A stretch of 64,000 bases of DNA from Pontiella agarivorans (GTDB lineage: Bacteria; Verrucomicrobiota; Kiritimatiellia; Kiritimatiellales; Pontiellaceae). Location: NCBI RefSeq assembly GCF_034531395.1, contig NZ_JARVCO010000012.1, positions 992,001 through 1,056,000 of the forward strand. The letters are read 5' to 3'. Below are positions 52,352-59,718 of this stretch, in pieces. A program made the translations under genes and the position numbers. The notes beneath the pieces are model-generated. The model worked only from the letters and a program-made list of their open reading frames with translations, did not search any database and had not been told where the DNA came from. Each line of letters begins with the position of its first letter. Within the stretch, counting starts at the first letter, position 1.

Positions 52352-53936
52352 ACGTAAACTGATGAGCGGCAACGAAGCCGTTGCTCTGGGAACCAAACAT
52401 GCCGGCTGTGCGCTGGGCGTTGGATATCCCGGAACGCCATCCACCGAAATTCTCGAAAATTATGCCAAGCTCGAAGACTGTAAAGCGCAGTGGGCTCCGA
52501 ATGAAAAAGTCGCCCTGGAAGTCGGTATCGGCGTGGCCTTTGCCGGAACCCGCACCATCATCACCATGAAACACGTCGGCCTCAATGTGGCCGCCGATCC
52601 GCTTTTCACCGTGGCCTACACCGGTGTCACCGGCGGGATGGTGCTGGCCGTTGCCGACGATCCGGGCATGGCCTCCTCTCAGAATGAGCAGGATTCACGA
52701 AACTATGCCCGGGCGGCCGGCGTTCCGCTGCTCGAACCGGCCGACTCGCAGGAAGCCTATGATATGACCAAGCTGGCGTTCGAGATTTCCGAACGTTGGG
52801 GTCAGCCTGTTATTCTCCGACTCAGCACACGGGTTTGCCATTCCAAAACCATCGTGATTCCTTCTGAATCGAAACCTGTTCCGCAGGCCGATTATGTGCG
52901 CGACATTTCAGGCCGTGTGATGATTCCGGCCTATGCACGTCCGGCACACAAAAGAATGCGGGCCAAGCTGGCGGAAATCGAAGAATGGAACAATGCTGAA
53001 GGACCGAATCCAATCATTGGAAACAGCACTAAACTCGGCATCATTGCCAACGGCGTTACCGCGCTGCATGCGCAGGAAGCGGCGCCGGATGCAAAAGTGA
53101 TGAAGCTGGGCATGGTTTATCCGCTGCCCATGAAAGCCATTCTTGAATTCATCGATTCCGTGGATGACTGCATCATTATCGAAGAATCCGATCCCTTCAT
53201 TCAAACCGAAGTGCAGGCCGCCGGCGGCAAGGTCCGCCCGCGGCTGGAGCGCTATCGGTATGGCGAGCTCGATGTGATTCGTGTGAAACGTATCATCGAT
53301 GGCGACGACTCCGAAGAAGCGGCACCGCCGCGCGGAAAGCCGCCGCAGCTCTGCGACGGCTGCCCGCACCGTGCCAGTTTCAAATTGCTGAAAAATATCG
53401 GATGCACCATCACCGGCGACATCGGTTGCTACACGCTGGGCGTGCTGCCGCCTTTCGAAACCATGGATACCTGCATCTGCATGGGCGGTTCGATTGGGAT
53501 CGGTCTGGGAATGCGCCACGTACTGCCGGAAGAGCAGGCGCGCAAAGTGGTCAGTGTAATCGGCGACGGAACCTTTATGCATAGCGGTCTGACCGGGGTG
53601 GCCGATATGATCTGTAACCGTCCGAAGTATGGCCACGTGATCGTGATTCTGGATAATGGAACCACCGCCATGACCGGCCTGCAGGAACATCCGGGCACCG
53701 GGAAAACGCTGGATCATCAGCCGGCAGAAAAAACGGTTTCCATCGAAGCCACCTGCGAAGCCATGGGGGTTGATAAAGTGGTGGTGCTTGATCCGTCCCG
53801 CGAAATGGAACGCTTTGAGCAGGCCGTCCGCGATGCCTTGGCCTCTGACGACCTGACGGTAATTATTGCGCGCCGTCCCTGCATTCTTGCTGTTGCGCGC
53901 GATGCAAAAATCAAGCGCGGCGAGAAGGTGCGCTAG
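52341..53936 (+). CDS. iorA: Indolepyruvate ferredoxin oxidoreductase alpha subunit, lacking the C-terminal ferredoxin domain
   Basis: TPP-dependent enzyme that oxidises aromatic 2-oxo acids (indole-, phenyl- or hydroxyphenylpyruvate) to arylacetyl-CoA, reducing ferredoxin. The 531 residues have the pyrimidine-binding N-terminal GVGYPGTPSTEI, the EQDSRNYARAAGVPLLEP block, the LCDGCPHRASFKLL motif near residue 340, and the TPP GDIGCYTLGV, IGDGTFMHSG and DNGTTAMTG segments. Typical IorA proteins have about 60 more residues with two CxxCxxCxxxCP [4Fe-4S] motifs at the C-terminus. Here the protein ends at KIKRGEKVR just where they would start, and none is found downstream. It starts with an 11-bp overlap with the thioesterase. 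Confidence 0.92.
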   Translation: MSSERKLMSGNEAVALGTKHAGCALGVGYPGTPSTEILENYAKLEDCKAQWAPNEKVALEVGIGVAFAGTRTIITMKHVGLNVAADPLFTVAYTGVTGGMVLAVADDPGMASSQNEQDSRNYARAAGVPLLEPADSQEAYDMTKLAFEISERWGQPVILRLSTRVCHSKTIVIPSESKPVPQADYVRDISGRVMIPAYARPAHKRMRAKLAEIEEWNNAEGPNPIIGNSTKLGIIANGVTALHAQEAAPDAKVMKLGMVYPLPMKAILEFIDSVDDCIIIEESDPFIQTEVQAAGGKVRPRLERYRYGELDVIRVKRIIDGDDSEEAAPPRGKPPQLCDGCPHRASFKLLKNIGCTITGDIGCYTLGVLPPFETMDTCICMGGSIGIGLGMRHVLPEEQARKVVSVIGDGTFMHSGLTGVADMICNRPKYGHVIVILDNGTTAMTGLQEHPGTGKTLDHQPAEKTVSIEATCEAMGVDKVVVLDPSREMERFEQAVRDALASDDLTVIIARRPCILAVARDAKIKRGEKVR

Positions 53937-53985
53937 CACCCTCCGATTTAGGCATTGGGATTCGGACTCCTGAAAGGATTGAACT

Positions 53986-54456
53986 ATGAATAAAGTTACG
54001 AATGTAAAATTTGCAGGGCTGGGCGGACAGGGGATTTTAACCTGCACCGACATTCTCGGGCGCGTTGTGTTTGATATGGGCAACGATGTGAAAAAAGCGG
54101 AAGTGCACGGCATGAGTCAGCGCGGCGGTTCCATTACCTCCGATCTTCGTTTCGGCGATAAGGTGCTCAGCCCGATGATTTCGGCCGGGCAGGCCGATTT
54201 CCTGGTGGTGATGGGAGAGGATCTGGTTGAAGCCAATCAGTATTTTCTGAAGGATGGCGGTATGCTCGTGAAACCGTCCGATTTCGAGGTGGATCAACTG
54301 ACCAATAAGCGGACGTTGAATGTGGCTCTGCTCGGCGCACTGAGCAAACATATGCCGTTTTCGGTGGAGCAGTGGATGGATGCCGTCCGCGCACAGCTTC
54401 CAGAACGCCTGCATGAAGTGAACGAAGCCGCGTTCATGCTCGGAAGAGGTGAGTAG
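53986..54456 (+). CDS. iorB: Indolepyruvate ferredoxin oxidoreductase beta subunit
   Basis: A 156-residue gamma/beta-type subunit of 2-oxoacid:ferredoxin oxidoreductases. It shows FAGLGGQGILTCTDILG at the N-terminus, the KKAEVHGMSQRGGSITSDLRFG block and LLGALSKHMPF towards the end. It is shorter than most IorB proteins (about 190-200), having lost part of the C-terminus. It forms the partner of IorA 49 bp upstream. A large hairpin (54486-54523) and a thioesterase gene follow. Together the subunits would make arylacetyl-CoA plus reduced ferredoxin from aromatic amino acids after transamination. Confidence 0.9.
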   Translation: MNKVTNVKFAGLGGQGILTCTDILGRVVFDMGNDVKKAEVHGMSQRGGSITSDLRFGDKVLSPMISAGQADFLVVMGEDLVEANQYFLKDGGMLVKPSDFEVDQLTNKRTLNVALLGALSKHMPFSVEQWMDAVRAQLPERLHEVNEAAFMLGRGE

Positions 54457-54485
54457 GAACGGACCTTCCTGTCAGAAAACGTCTG

Positions 54486-54523
54486 AAGGTCGAAAGTCAA
54501 AGGTCTGCTTGACTTTCGACCTT
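54486..54523. repeat. 15-bp perfect hairpin in the iorB-thioesterase gap
   Basis: AAGGTCGAAAGTCAA pairs perfectly with TTGACTTTCGACCTT across AGGTCTGC. Related words (GACCTTTGAC) continue for 25 bp. It has the look of an intergenic REP-type repeat, and would fold strongly in mRNA. Confidence 0.75.
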
Positions 54524-54565
54524 TGACATTGGGACCTTTGACCGAACAGGAAACCGGAGATTTAT

Positions 54566-54982
54566 ATGAGTGCGCATAAAATTAAAGAACTGATTCGGAA
54601 GAACGATAATCTGGGCAATTATCTGGGCGTCAAATTAACCGAAGTCAGTGAAGGGCGGGCATACGCCGAACTGAAAATTGAAAAATGCCACCTGAACGCG
54701 GCGGGCGTTACCCATGGAGCCTCGATCTTTGCGCTGGCGGATATTGCGTTGGCGGCGGCATCGAACTCCTATGGCAATGTGGCCTTGCTGACCAACGGCA
54801 ATATTCAGGTTTTTCATGCCACGCCGCTGGGCGACACCCTCACCGCGAAAGCCAAGGAAGTTTCCGCCAGCCGCAAGCTGGCGCACTACCGGATTAAGGT
54901 AACCAATCAGGCCGGCGACCAAATTGCGGTCTATAATGCGACGGTGTATAAAACCAGTACGCCGCTGCCCGACAGCGAATAG
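54566..54982 (+). CDS. PaaI-family hotdog thioesterase
   Basis: A 138-residue hotdog-fold protein of the PaaI/YdiI branch: start MSAHKIKELIRKNDNLGNYL, the active-site helix GVTHGASIFALADIALAAAS, LTNGNIQVFHATPLGDTL and the terminal ATVYKT. PaaI hydrolyses aryl-CoA or stalled intermediates in phenylacetate catabolism. It is the second thioesterase in this unit (the first at 51938 is YbgC-like). It lies 109 bp after iorB. Two palindromes and a terminator follow within 70 bp, so it is probably the last gene of the rightward transcript. Confidence 0.88.
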   Translation: MSAHKIKELIRKNDNLGNYLGVKLTEVSEGRAYAELKIEKCHLNAAGVTHGASIFALADIALAAASNSYGNVALLTNGNIQVFHATPLGDTLTAKAKEVSASRKLAHYRIKVTNQAGDQIAVYNATVYKTSTPLPDSE

Positions 54983-54997
54983 TTCCAATCTCTGGAA
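54983..54997. repeat. TTCCA-N5-TGGAA palindrome, tandem copy 1 after the PaaI-family gene
   Basis: Exact arms, core ATCTC, starting with the base after the stop codon. A second copy begins 17 bp later. Confidence 0.85.
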
Positions 54998-54999
54998 AA

Positions 55000-55014
55000 T
55001 TCCAAGGTCTGGAA
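55000..55014. repeat. TTCCA-N5-TGGAA palindrome, tandem copy 2 after the PaaI-family gene
   Basis: Exact arms, core AGGTC, two bases after copy 1 and 7 bp before the terminator stem. Confidence 0.85.
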
Positions 55015-55021
55015 ACGCAGA

Positions 55022-55051
55022 AAGCGCCCTCCGCACGGAGCGCGCTTTTTT
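55022..55051 (+). terminator. Intrinsic terminator of the ior unit
   Basis: AAGCGC-C-CTCC pairs with GGAG-C-GCGCTT around a GCAC loop, followed by six T. The only unpaired position in the stem is one C/C mismatch. Confidence 0.82.
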
Positions 55052-55070
55052 GTTTTCCGGCAAGGGGCGT

Positions 55071-56273
55071 TCAGAACGCATACGTCAGAAACAAACGAAA
55101 ATCACCGGCCGGGGTATTCGGGCCGTCCTGATACCCGAGTCCCGCTTTTCCGCACACCGTCATATTTTCGCCGACGGGTTGTTTGACGATCAGATCTAGT
55201 TCGCCTGCACTGTTTAAGGCAGCGAGATCATTCTGTTTGGTGTATTGCAGCAGGGTATAGAGTATCGTTTCAGAACGTTCCAGTCGGGTCGTGGCTTTCA
55301 GGTAGAACGAGTCCGCGCCGCCGGCAAATGTGTCGGTATAAAACATCAGCGAGGTGCCCAGCGCATGATTAAACCCGGTGGTGAAGGGATTGAACTGAAG
55401 CCCATCTCCGTACACCCCGAAATAACCGCCTTCCACACGAACCTTGCCCACCCGCTGCACCACCGAAAGTCCCAGCGCATCCGCGTGGTGCGTTGCGGCG
55501 CGGCCGAGATTGAACTCGTTGCGGTAGTAGCCGAGCAGAGAGGTTTTTTCCGAGAGCGTATATCCGGCGCGAATCCCGAACAGATTGGCCACATCCCATG
55601 CGGCGGCATCGAAAAGTGCAATATCGAGTTCCTCCATTCCGGTATAGGCGGCCTCGCCCCAGGTCATCCCGTCCGTGTCGTAGCTCTTGCCGAATATCTC
55701 GCCGTAGTTCCGGAATTTCCAGCGATCGCCCGCATCCAGAATTCCGCTTTGTTCAATGGCATGGCCGCCCGCAAACCGCCAGTGCCCGATGTCGTTAAAC
55801 CGGGCCTGCAGGGCGGTGATAGAACGGGATTTCTGGCGGATGTCATCGGCGCGGAAGACTTCGGCATTGTTGATTTGCCGTCCGACGCTGGCGCTGGAGT
55901 ATTCAAGAAAGGTATAATTCACATACGCTTCGTTGAGCACGTGAATGCGACCGTTGGAGACGAGATAATCGCCGGGATTCGCGGTCTTGCCGTAATCCAT
56001 GGAATCGAGCACGCCCGCGCCGTTATAGGCCGCGCCGAGGGACCAGCCGGACAAGTCCGGGGACGTATATTTCAGAAGAAAACCCAGTGTCGTTGAGTAG
56101 GCGTTGGCCCCGTTGTCATAGTCGCGGTACATGCTGACCGATTGCAGGCGTCCGGAGAGTGTGCCGAAGCCCTTTTCGTTCAGCGGTTTCACAACGCTTT
56201 CGGCCGTTGCAAAGGAGGCCGCCAGGGTTGCTGCCAGAATGCAGGTAGTTTTTTGTTTCATGCTGTTTTTCAT
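55071..56273 (-). CDS. OprD-like outer membrane porin
   Basis: A 400-residue protein with a signal peptide (MKNSMKQKTTCILAATLAAS, cleaved near ATAE) and an all-beta sequence with repeated amphipathic strands, ending in the aromatic F that marks outer-membrane barrels. The start of the mature part, with GRLQSVSMYRDYDNGANAYSTTL and YTSPDLSGWSLGAAYNG, resembles the OprD family, which includes aromatic-acid porins such as PhaK and OpdK; the similarity is by eye. It is translationally coupled (ATGA) to the symporter gene upstream. It would let the aryl acid cross the outer membrane. Confidence 0.78.
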   Translation of the reverse strand: MKNSMKQKTTCILAATLAASFATAESVVKPLNEKGFGTLSGRLQSVSMYRDYDNGANAYSTTLGFLLKYTSPDLSGWSLGAAYNGAGVLDSMDYGKTANPGDYLVSNGRIHVLNEAYVNYTFLEYSSASVGRQINNAEVFRADDIRQKSRSITALQARFNDIGHWRFAGGHAIEQSGILDAGDRWKFRNYGEIFGKSYDTDGMTWGEAAYTGMEELDIALFDAAAWDVANLFGIRAGYTLSEKTSLLGYYRNEFNLGRAATHHADALGLSVVQRVGKVRVEGGYFGVYGDGLQFNPFTTGFNHALGTSLMFYTDTFAGGADSFYLKATTRLERSETILYTLLQYTKQNDLAALNSAGELDLIVKQPVGENMTVCGKAGLGYQDGPNTPAGDFRLFLTYAF

Positions 56274-57916
56274 GATTTCGTTCCCATACATCGGTCCAGA
56301 TGATCTTCCGCTGTTTTTTTGGAAAAACACGAAACGGCCACCGTCATCAGTACGGACAGCGGAAGGCCGATCATCAGCGGATCAACATAGGCCCAGACAA
56401 TGGGGCCCATGGATGAAAACACCTCTTTCCCGTCGACCAGATGAATGGCCAGCGACCGGGTGCCGAAAAGCCGGTTGCAGAGGAGCAGGGCGGAAGAGGC
56501 CTTTTCCTGAATAAAGACCATCCAGAAAAGGCTGAAAACGGAGCCGCTCAGCATGCCGGCAATGGCCCCGGCTTTGGTAATGCTTCGGCTCCACAAGGCC
56601 CCCACATACATGGGCAGAAAGGCGCAGGCGCAAAGACCGAAAAAGATAGCGGTCCCGCGGGCCACAATCGAGGTTCCCGTTTTGCCGAATTTAAGTTCGA
56701 TGATGTAGCTGAGGTAAACAGAAATCAGAATGCCCACGAACACCGCTCCGCGGGTGGCCAAAACGCCTCCGCCGTTATTCTTCCGGCCCATGGATTCTTC
56801 AACCAGATCCCGGCCGAGCGAAGTGCCCATCACATGAAACTGGCTGCTGAGCGTGCTCATGGCCGCAGAAATCAGGGTGAGCATAAACAGAATGCTGAAC
56901 CATTCGGGCATGGCACTTTGAAGATACATCGGGATGATGGCTTCAACATCACCCTTGGCCGCCACAATGGATACCTTGCCCAGCGTCTGCTGAAAATGGA
57001 CGTTGGAAAGTGCGCCGACCACATATGCCACACCGGTCACCATCATAATAAACACACCGCCGATCGGAATGGCACGGTTCAGCTCTTTGCCGCTCTTCAC
57101 CGTCATATACCGCACCGCCAGCTGAGGCTGAGCCAACACGCCGATGCCCACGCCCATAATGATGGTGCTCACCAGCACCCACCAGCTCGGGGCACCGAAC
57201 TTCGGCATACTCGTCCAGCCCTGATGTCCGCCCGCCTGCAGTTTTTCCGGAACCAGCGCCGCCATGTCGGTAAGGCTTTGGTGGGCCGCCGTAACCCCGC
57301 CCATTTTAACGTAGGTCATGATCAGCAGCGCCGTCATGCCGAACAGCATGATGGTTCCCTGCAGCGCATCCGTATACATCACGCCCTTGATTCCGCCCAT
57401 CACCACATAAAGCGCAATGATGACGGAAAAAACAAACAGCGCCACGTTGTAGTCGACCGAAAACTGCGAGGAAATATATTTCGCCGCGCCGATCAGAACG
57501 GCCGAAGCATAGAGCGGAATGAACAGAAAAATAATGATGGCCACGGCGCCCTGGATGAAGCGCGATTGAAACCGTCTGCCCAGCAGTTCCGGAAAGGTAT
57601 GGGCATCGAGCCGAAGTCCCATTCTGCGCGTCCGGCCGCCAAATACCCAGAAGGCGATAAAGATGCCGATAAAGATATTCATAACCGTCAGCCACAGCAG
57701 CCCCATGCCGAATACGCCGGCCGCACCGCCGAACCCGACGATGGCCGAGGTGCTGATGAAGGTGGCTCCATACGACATCGCCATCACATACGGATGAACC
57801 GAACGTCCGCCCAGCATATAGTCGGTGGCCGATTTTGTGGTTTTAAAGCCCCGGAACCCGAGGTATCCAATGACGCAGAGATACGCCACGACAATGATCA
57901 TCATCCAAATAGACAT
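56270..57916 (-). CDS. Sodium:solute symporter (SSS family)
   Basis: A 548-residue secondary transporter with about 13 transmembrane helices of the SSS/LeuT fold. Family landmarks are the GGRSVHPYVMAMSYGATFISTSAIVGFGGAAG region near residue 35-65, VMGGIKGVMYTDALQG and the ISAAMSTLSSQFHVM block near residue 345. A small accessory-protein gene (57926) sits just upstream, and the porin overlaps by 4 bp downstream, so three genes form one unit. It probably imports an organic acid with sodium. The shared operator-like dyad points to an aryl acid; the substrate is not provable from sequence. Confidence 0.9.
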   Translation of the reverse strand: MSIWMMIIVVAYLCVIGYLGFRGFKTTKSATDYMLGGRSVHPYVMAMSYGATFISTSAIVGFGGAAGVFGMGLLWLTVMNIFIGIFIAFWVFGGRTRRMGLRLDAHTFPELLGRRFQSRFIQGAVAIIIFLFIPLYASAVLIGAAKYISSQFSVDYNVALFVFSVIIALYVVMGGIKGVMYTDALQGTIMLFGMTALLIMTYVKMGGVTAAHQSLTDMAALVPEKLQAGGHQGWTSMPKFGAPSWWVLVSTIIMGVGIGVLAQPQLAVRYMTVKSGKELNRAIPIGGVFIMMVTGVAYVVGALSNVHFQQTLGKVSIVAAKGDVEAIIPMYLQSAMPEWFSILFMLTLISAAMSTLSSQFHVMGTSLGRDLVEESMGRKNNGGGVLATRGAVFVGILISVYLSYIIELKFGKTGTSIVARGTAIFFGLCACAFLPMYVGALWSRSITKAGAIAGMLSGSVFSLFWMVFIQEKASSALLLCNRLFGTRSLAIHLVDGKEVFSSMGPIVWAYVDPLMIGLPLSVLMTVAVSCFSKKTAEDHLDRCMGTKS

Positions 57917-57925
57917 CGATTCCCC

Positions 57926-58102
57926 TTACAACTCTGCTTCAACGCGGTTTTCTTCTTCGGCCCAATGCGAAATTTCTTCTTCAGGCTCCTGAACCGTGTC
58001 ATCGACATTCCATTTGAACGCCCCCCAGACGAGGCAAATCAGTGTGCAGATTATGCACAGAAAATAACCCAAAACGACCCATGGATCTTCAATCCCCAGC
58101 AT
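57926..58102 (-). CDS. Symporter small accessory protein
   Basis: A 58-residue single-pass membrane protein: MLGIEDPWVVLGYFLCIICT, then LICLVWGAFKWNVDD and an acidic tail. This pattern matches the small accessory proteins found next to SSS-family transporters. ATG 58102 is chosen over the ATG at 58138, because a GGGGGA box lies 7 bp upstream and the protein then begins MLGIEDPW. It lies 9 bp before the symporter gene, so it is coupled to it. It may help fold or target the transporter. Confidence 0.88.
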   Translation of the reverse strand: MLGIEDPWVVLGYFLCIICTLICLVWGAFKWNVDDTVQEPEEEISHWAEEENRVEAEL

Positions 58103-58156
58103 TGATACATCCCCCTGTATTGTTACGATTCGACGCAATACAACAGGTTAGCGCAT

Positions 58157-58185
58157 TTAAATACGGATAGACAATACGTATTTAA
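58157..58185. promoter_or_regulatory. Operator-like dyad C (perfect TTAAATACG, N11, CGTATTTAA)
   Basis: A perfect 9-bp inverted repeat separated by 11 bp. It lies 55 bp upstream of the symporter accessory gene. It is the best preserved of three such dyads, the others controlling the PaaK and ior units. Confidence 0.75.
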
Positions 58186-58336
58186 GCGTGAGGCAGACTT
58201 TTGCACCCGCAAAATATGATCATTTTATTCGCATATCTTCGCCGTGAATTATCACGGTTGGGCATTGCTCCGCGGGGGGCGGATGATAACATAGACGTTT
58301 TACATTTTTTATCACCGATAATGCAAGGAGCAGGGG

Positions 58337-59437
58337 ATGATACCCAAAAAATATATTTCCGATCTGCGGGTCTACGAACCCGGAAAACCCATCGAAGAAG
58401 TGGCGCGCGAACTGGGGTTCGACGATATCGCCGAAATTGTGAAAGTGGCATCCAATGAAAATGAACTCGGTCCGTCACCGCTGGCGGCGGAAGCCATGCG
58501 GGAAGCCATTCCGGAAATGCACCGCTATCCGGACGGCGGCGCATTTTATCTGAAACAGAAATTGGCGGAAAAGCTTTCGGTTGACCCCGAAAACCTTCTG
58601 TTCGGCTGCGGGAGCAATGAGCTGATTGTTTTCCTCTGCCATGTATTTATGGAGCAGGGAAAAAATCTGATTATGGGGGCCGAAGCCTTTGCCGTCTATT
58701 TTCTGGCCAACGCCCTCTACGGCGGCGAAACCATTCGCGTTCCCATGCCGGAGCACGTGCACGATCTCGATGCCATGCTCGCCGCCATCACCCCCGAAAC
58801 CCGTCTGGTCTGCATCTGCAATCCCAACAACCCGACCGGAACGATGCTTCCGCCCGAAGCCATCGACGCCTTCATCGAACAGCTGCCGGATCACGTTGTC
58901 GCGGTTTTCGACGAAGCCTATTTTGAAGTCATGCCCGATGCCATGAAACCCGATGTGCTCAAACACATCCGCGCCGGGAAAAAGAATATCATTGTGCTGC
59001 GCACCTTTTCCAAAGCCTACGGTCTCGCCGGGCTGCGCATCGGCTATGCCGTCGCGCATCCCGAATTGATCAACCTGCTCAACAAAGTGCGCCAGCCCTT
59101 TAACGTCAATCTGATGGCGCAATCAGCGGCCCTGGCGGCGCTCGATGATGTGACGCATATGGTTGAAACCCGCGAAATGGTTTTCCAGGGATTGGAATTT
59201 TTCCAAGCCGAACTTCCAAAGCTTGGAATCGAGACGGTTCCGTCGGGCGCGAACTTTATTCTGGTGAAGACCGGAAACGGACGGGAAATCTTTGAAGAAC
59301 TGCAGAAACGCAAGGTGATTGTGCGTCCGATGGATCCCTATGGATTGCCGGACTATATTCGCATAACTATCGGCACCCCAGAGCAGAATCAATTGATGCT
59401 CGACGCGCTGAAATCGGTCATGGCGGATAAAAGTTAA
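58337..59437 (+). CDS. hisC: Histidinol-phosphate aminotransferase HisC
   Basis: A PLP-dependent aminotransferase acting on imidazole-acetol phosphate; the class also accepts aromatic substrates. The 366 residues have VASNENELGPSP, FGCGSNELI, the CNPNNPTGTMLP motif, DEAYFEVM and the PLP lysine segment TFSKAYGLAGLRIGYAV near residue 228, plus PSGANFILVK. An AAGGAGC box precedes the ATG. Only hisG (14.9 kb) is otherwise seen in the window, so the his pathway is split. Given its neighbourhood beside the aryl-acid regulon, a role in aromatic amino-acid transamination should not be excluded. Two exact 15-bp palindromes lie inside. Confidence 0.93.
   Translation: MIPKKYISDLRVYEPGKPIEEVARELGFDDIAEIVKVASNENELGPSPLAAEAMREAIPEMHRYPDGGAFYLKQKLAEKLSVDPENLLFGCGSNELIVFLCHVFMEQGKNLIMGAEAFAVYFLANALYGGETIRVPMPEHVHDLDAMLAAITPETRLVCICNPNNPTGTMLPPEAIDAFIEQLPDHVVAVFDEAYFEVMPDAMKPDVLKHIRAGKKNIIVLRTFSKAYGLAGLRIGYAVAHPELINLLNKVRQPFNVNLMAQSAALAALDDVTHMVETREMVFQGLEFFQAELPKLGIETVPSGANFILVKTGNGREIFEELQKRKVIVRPMDPYGLPDYIRITIGTPEQNQLMLDALKSVMADKS
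59183..59197. repeat. TTCCA-N5-TGGAA palindrome, in hisC
   Basis: Exact arms, core GGGAT; in frame FQGLE. Followed 16 bp later by another copy. Confidence 0.85.
59214..59228. repeat. TTCCA-N5-TGGAA palindrome, second copy in hisC
   Basis: Exact arms, core AAGCT, which makes all but one central base pair palindromic. Confidence 0.85.
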
Positions 59438-59455
59438 CTTTTTTTTCATCACCCC

Positions 59456-59483
59456 TTGACTCAAAAACCGGAATGGGTACTAT
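59456..59483 (+). promoter_or_regulatory. Sigma-70-type promoter of the tRNA-Val pair
   Basis: TTGACT, 16-bp spacer, TACTAT, placing transcription start about 14-20 bp before the first tRNA. Confidence 0.65.
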
Positions 59484-59503
59484 GTCCGCTCCTTTGAACG
59501 AAT

Positions 59504-59580
59504 GGGAAATTAGCTCAGTTGGCTAGAGCATCTCGTTTACACCGAGAGGGTCGGCGGTTCGAGCCCGTCATTTCCCACCA
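59504..59580 (+). tRNA. tRNA-Val (anticodon TAC), copy 1
   Basis: Acceptor GGGAAAT with ATTTCCC, D-arm with AGCTCAGTTGGCTAGAGC, anticodon stem TCTCG/CGAGA enclosing TTTACAC (anticodon TAC), T-loop GGTTCGAGCCC, encoded CCA. 77 nt. Confidence 0.97.
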
Positions 59581-59605
59581 TTTTTTCAAAGGAAACGATC
59601 CATTC

Positions 59606-59682
59606 GGGCGACTAGCTCAGTTGGCTAGAGCATCTCGTTTACACCGAGAGGGTCGGCGGTTCGAGCCCGTCGTCGCCCACCA
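59606..59682 (+). tRNA. tRNA-Val (anticodon TAC), copy 2
   Basis: Identical to copy 1 through D-, anticodon- and T-arms but with acceptor GGGCGAC/GTCGCCC, so four of seven pairs differ with compensation. Encoded CCA. 25-bp spacer from copy 1. Confidence 0.97.
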
Positions 59683-59688
59683 TCTTTC

Positions 59689-59718
59689 AGGCTGAAACTT
59701 CGGTTTCAGCCTTTTTTT
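59689..59718 (+). terminator. Intrinsic terminator of the tRNA-Val pair
   Basis: AGGCTGAAAC, tetraloop TTCG, GTTTCAGCCT: a perfect 10-bp stem followed by a run of T. Confidence 0.95.

Noticed and set aside
54470-55051. CRISPR-like arrays from clustered palindromes
   Set aside because: Only two copies of the palindrome, without regular spacers, repeats or cas genes.
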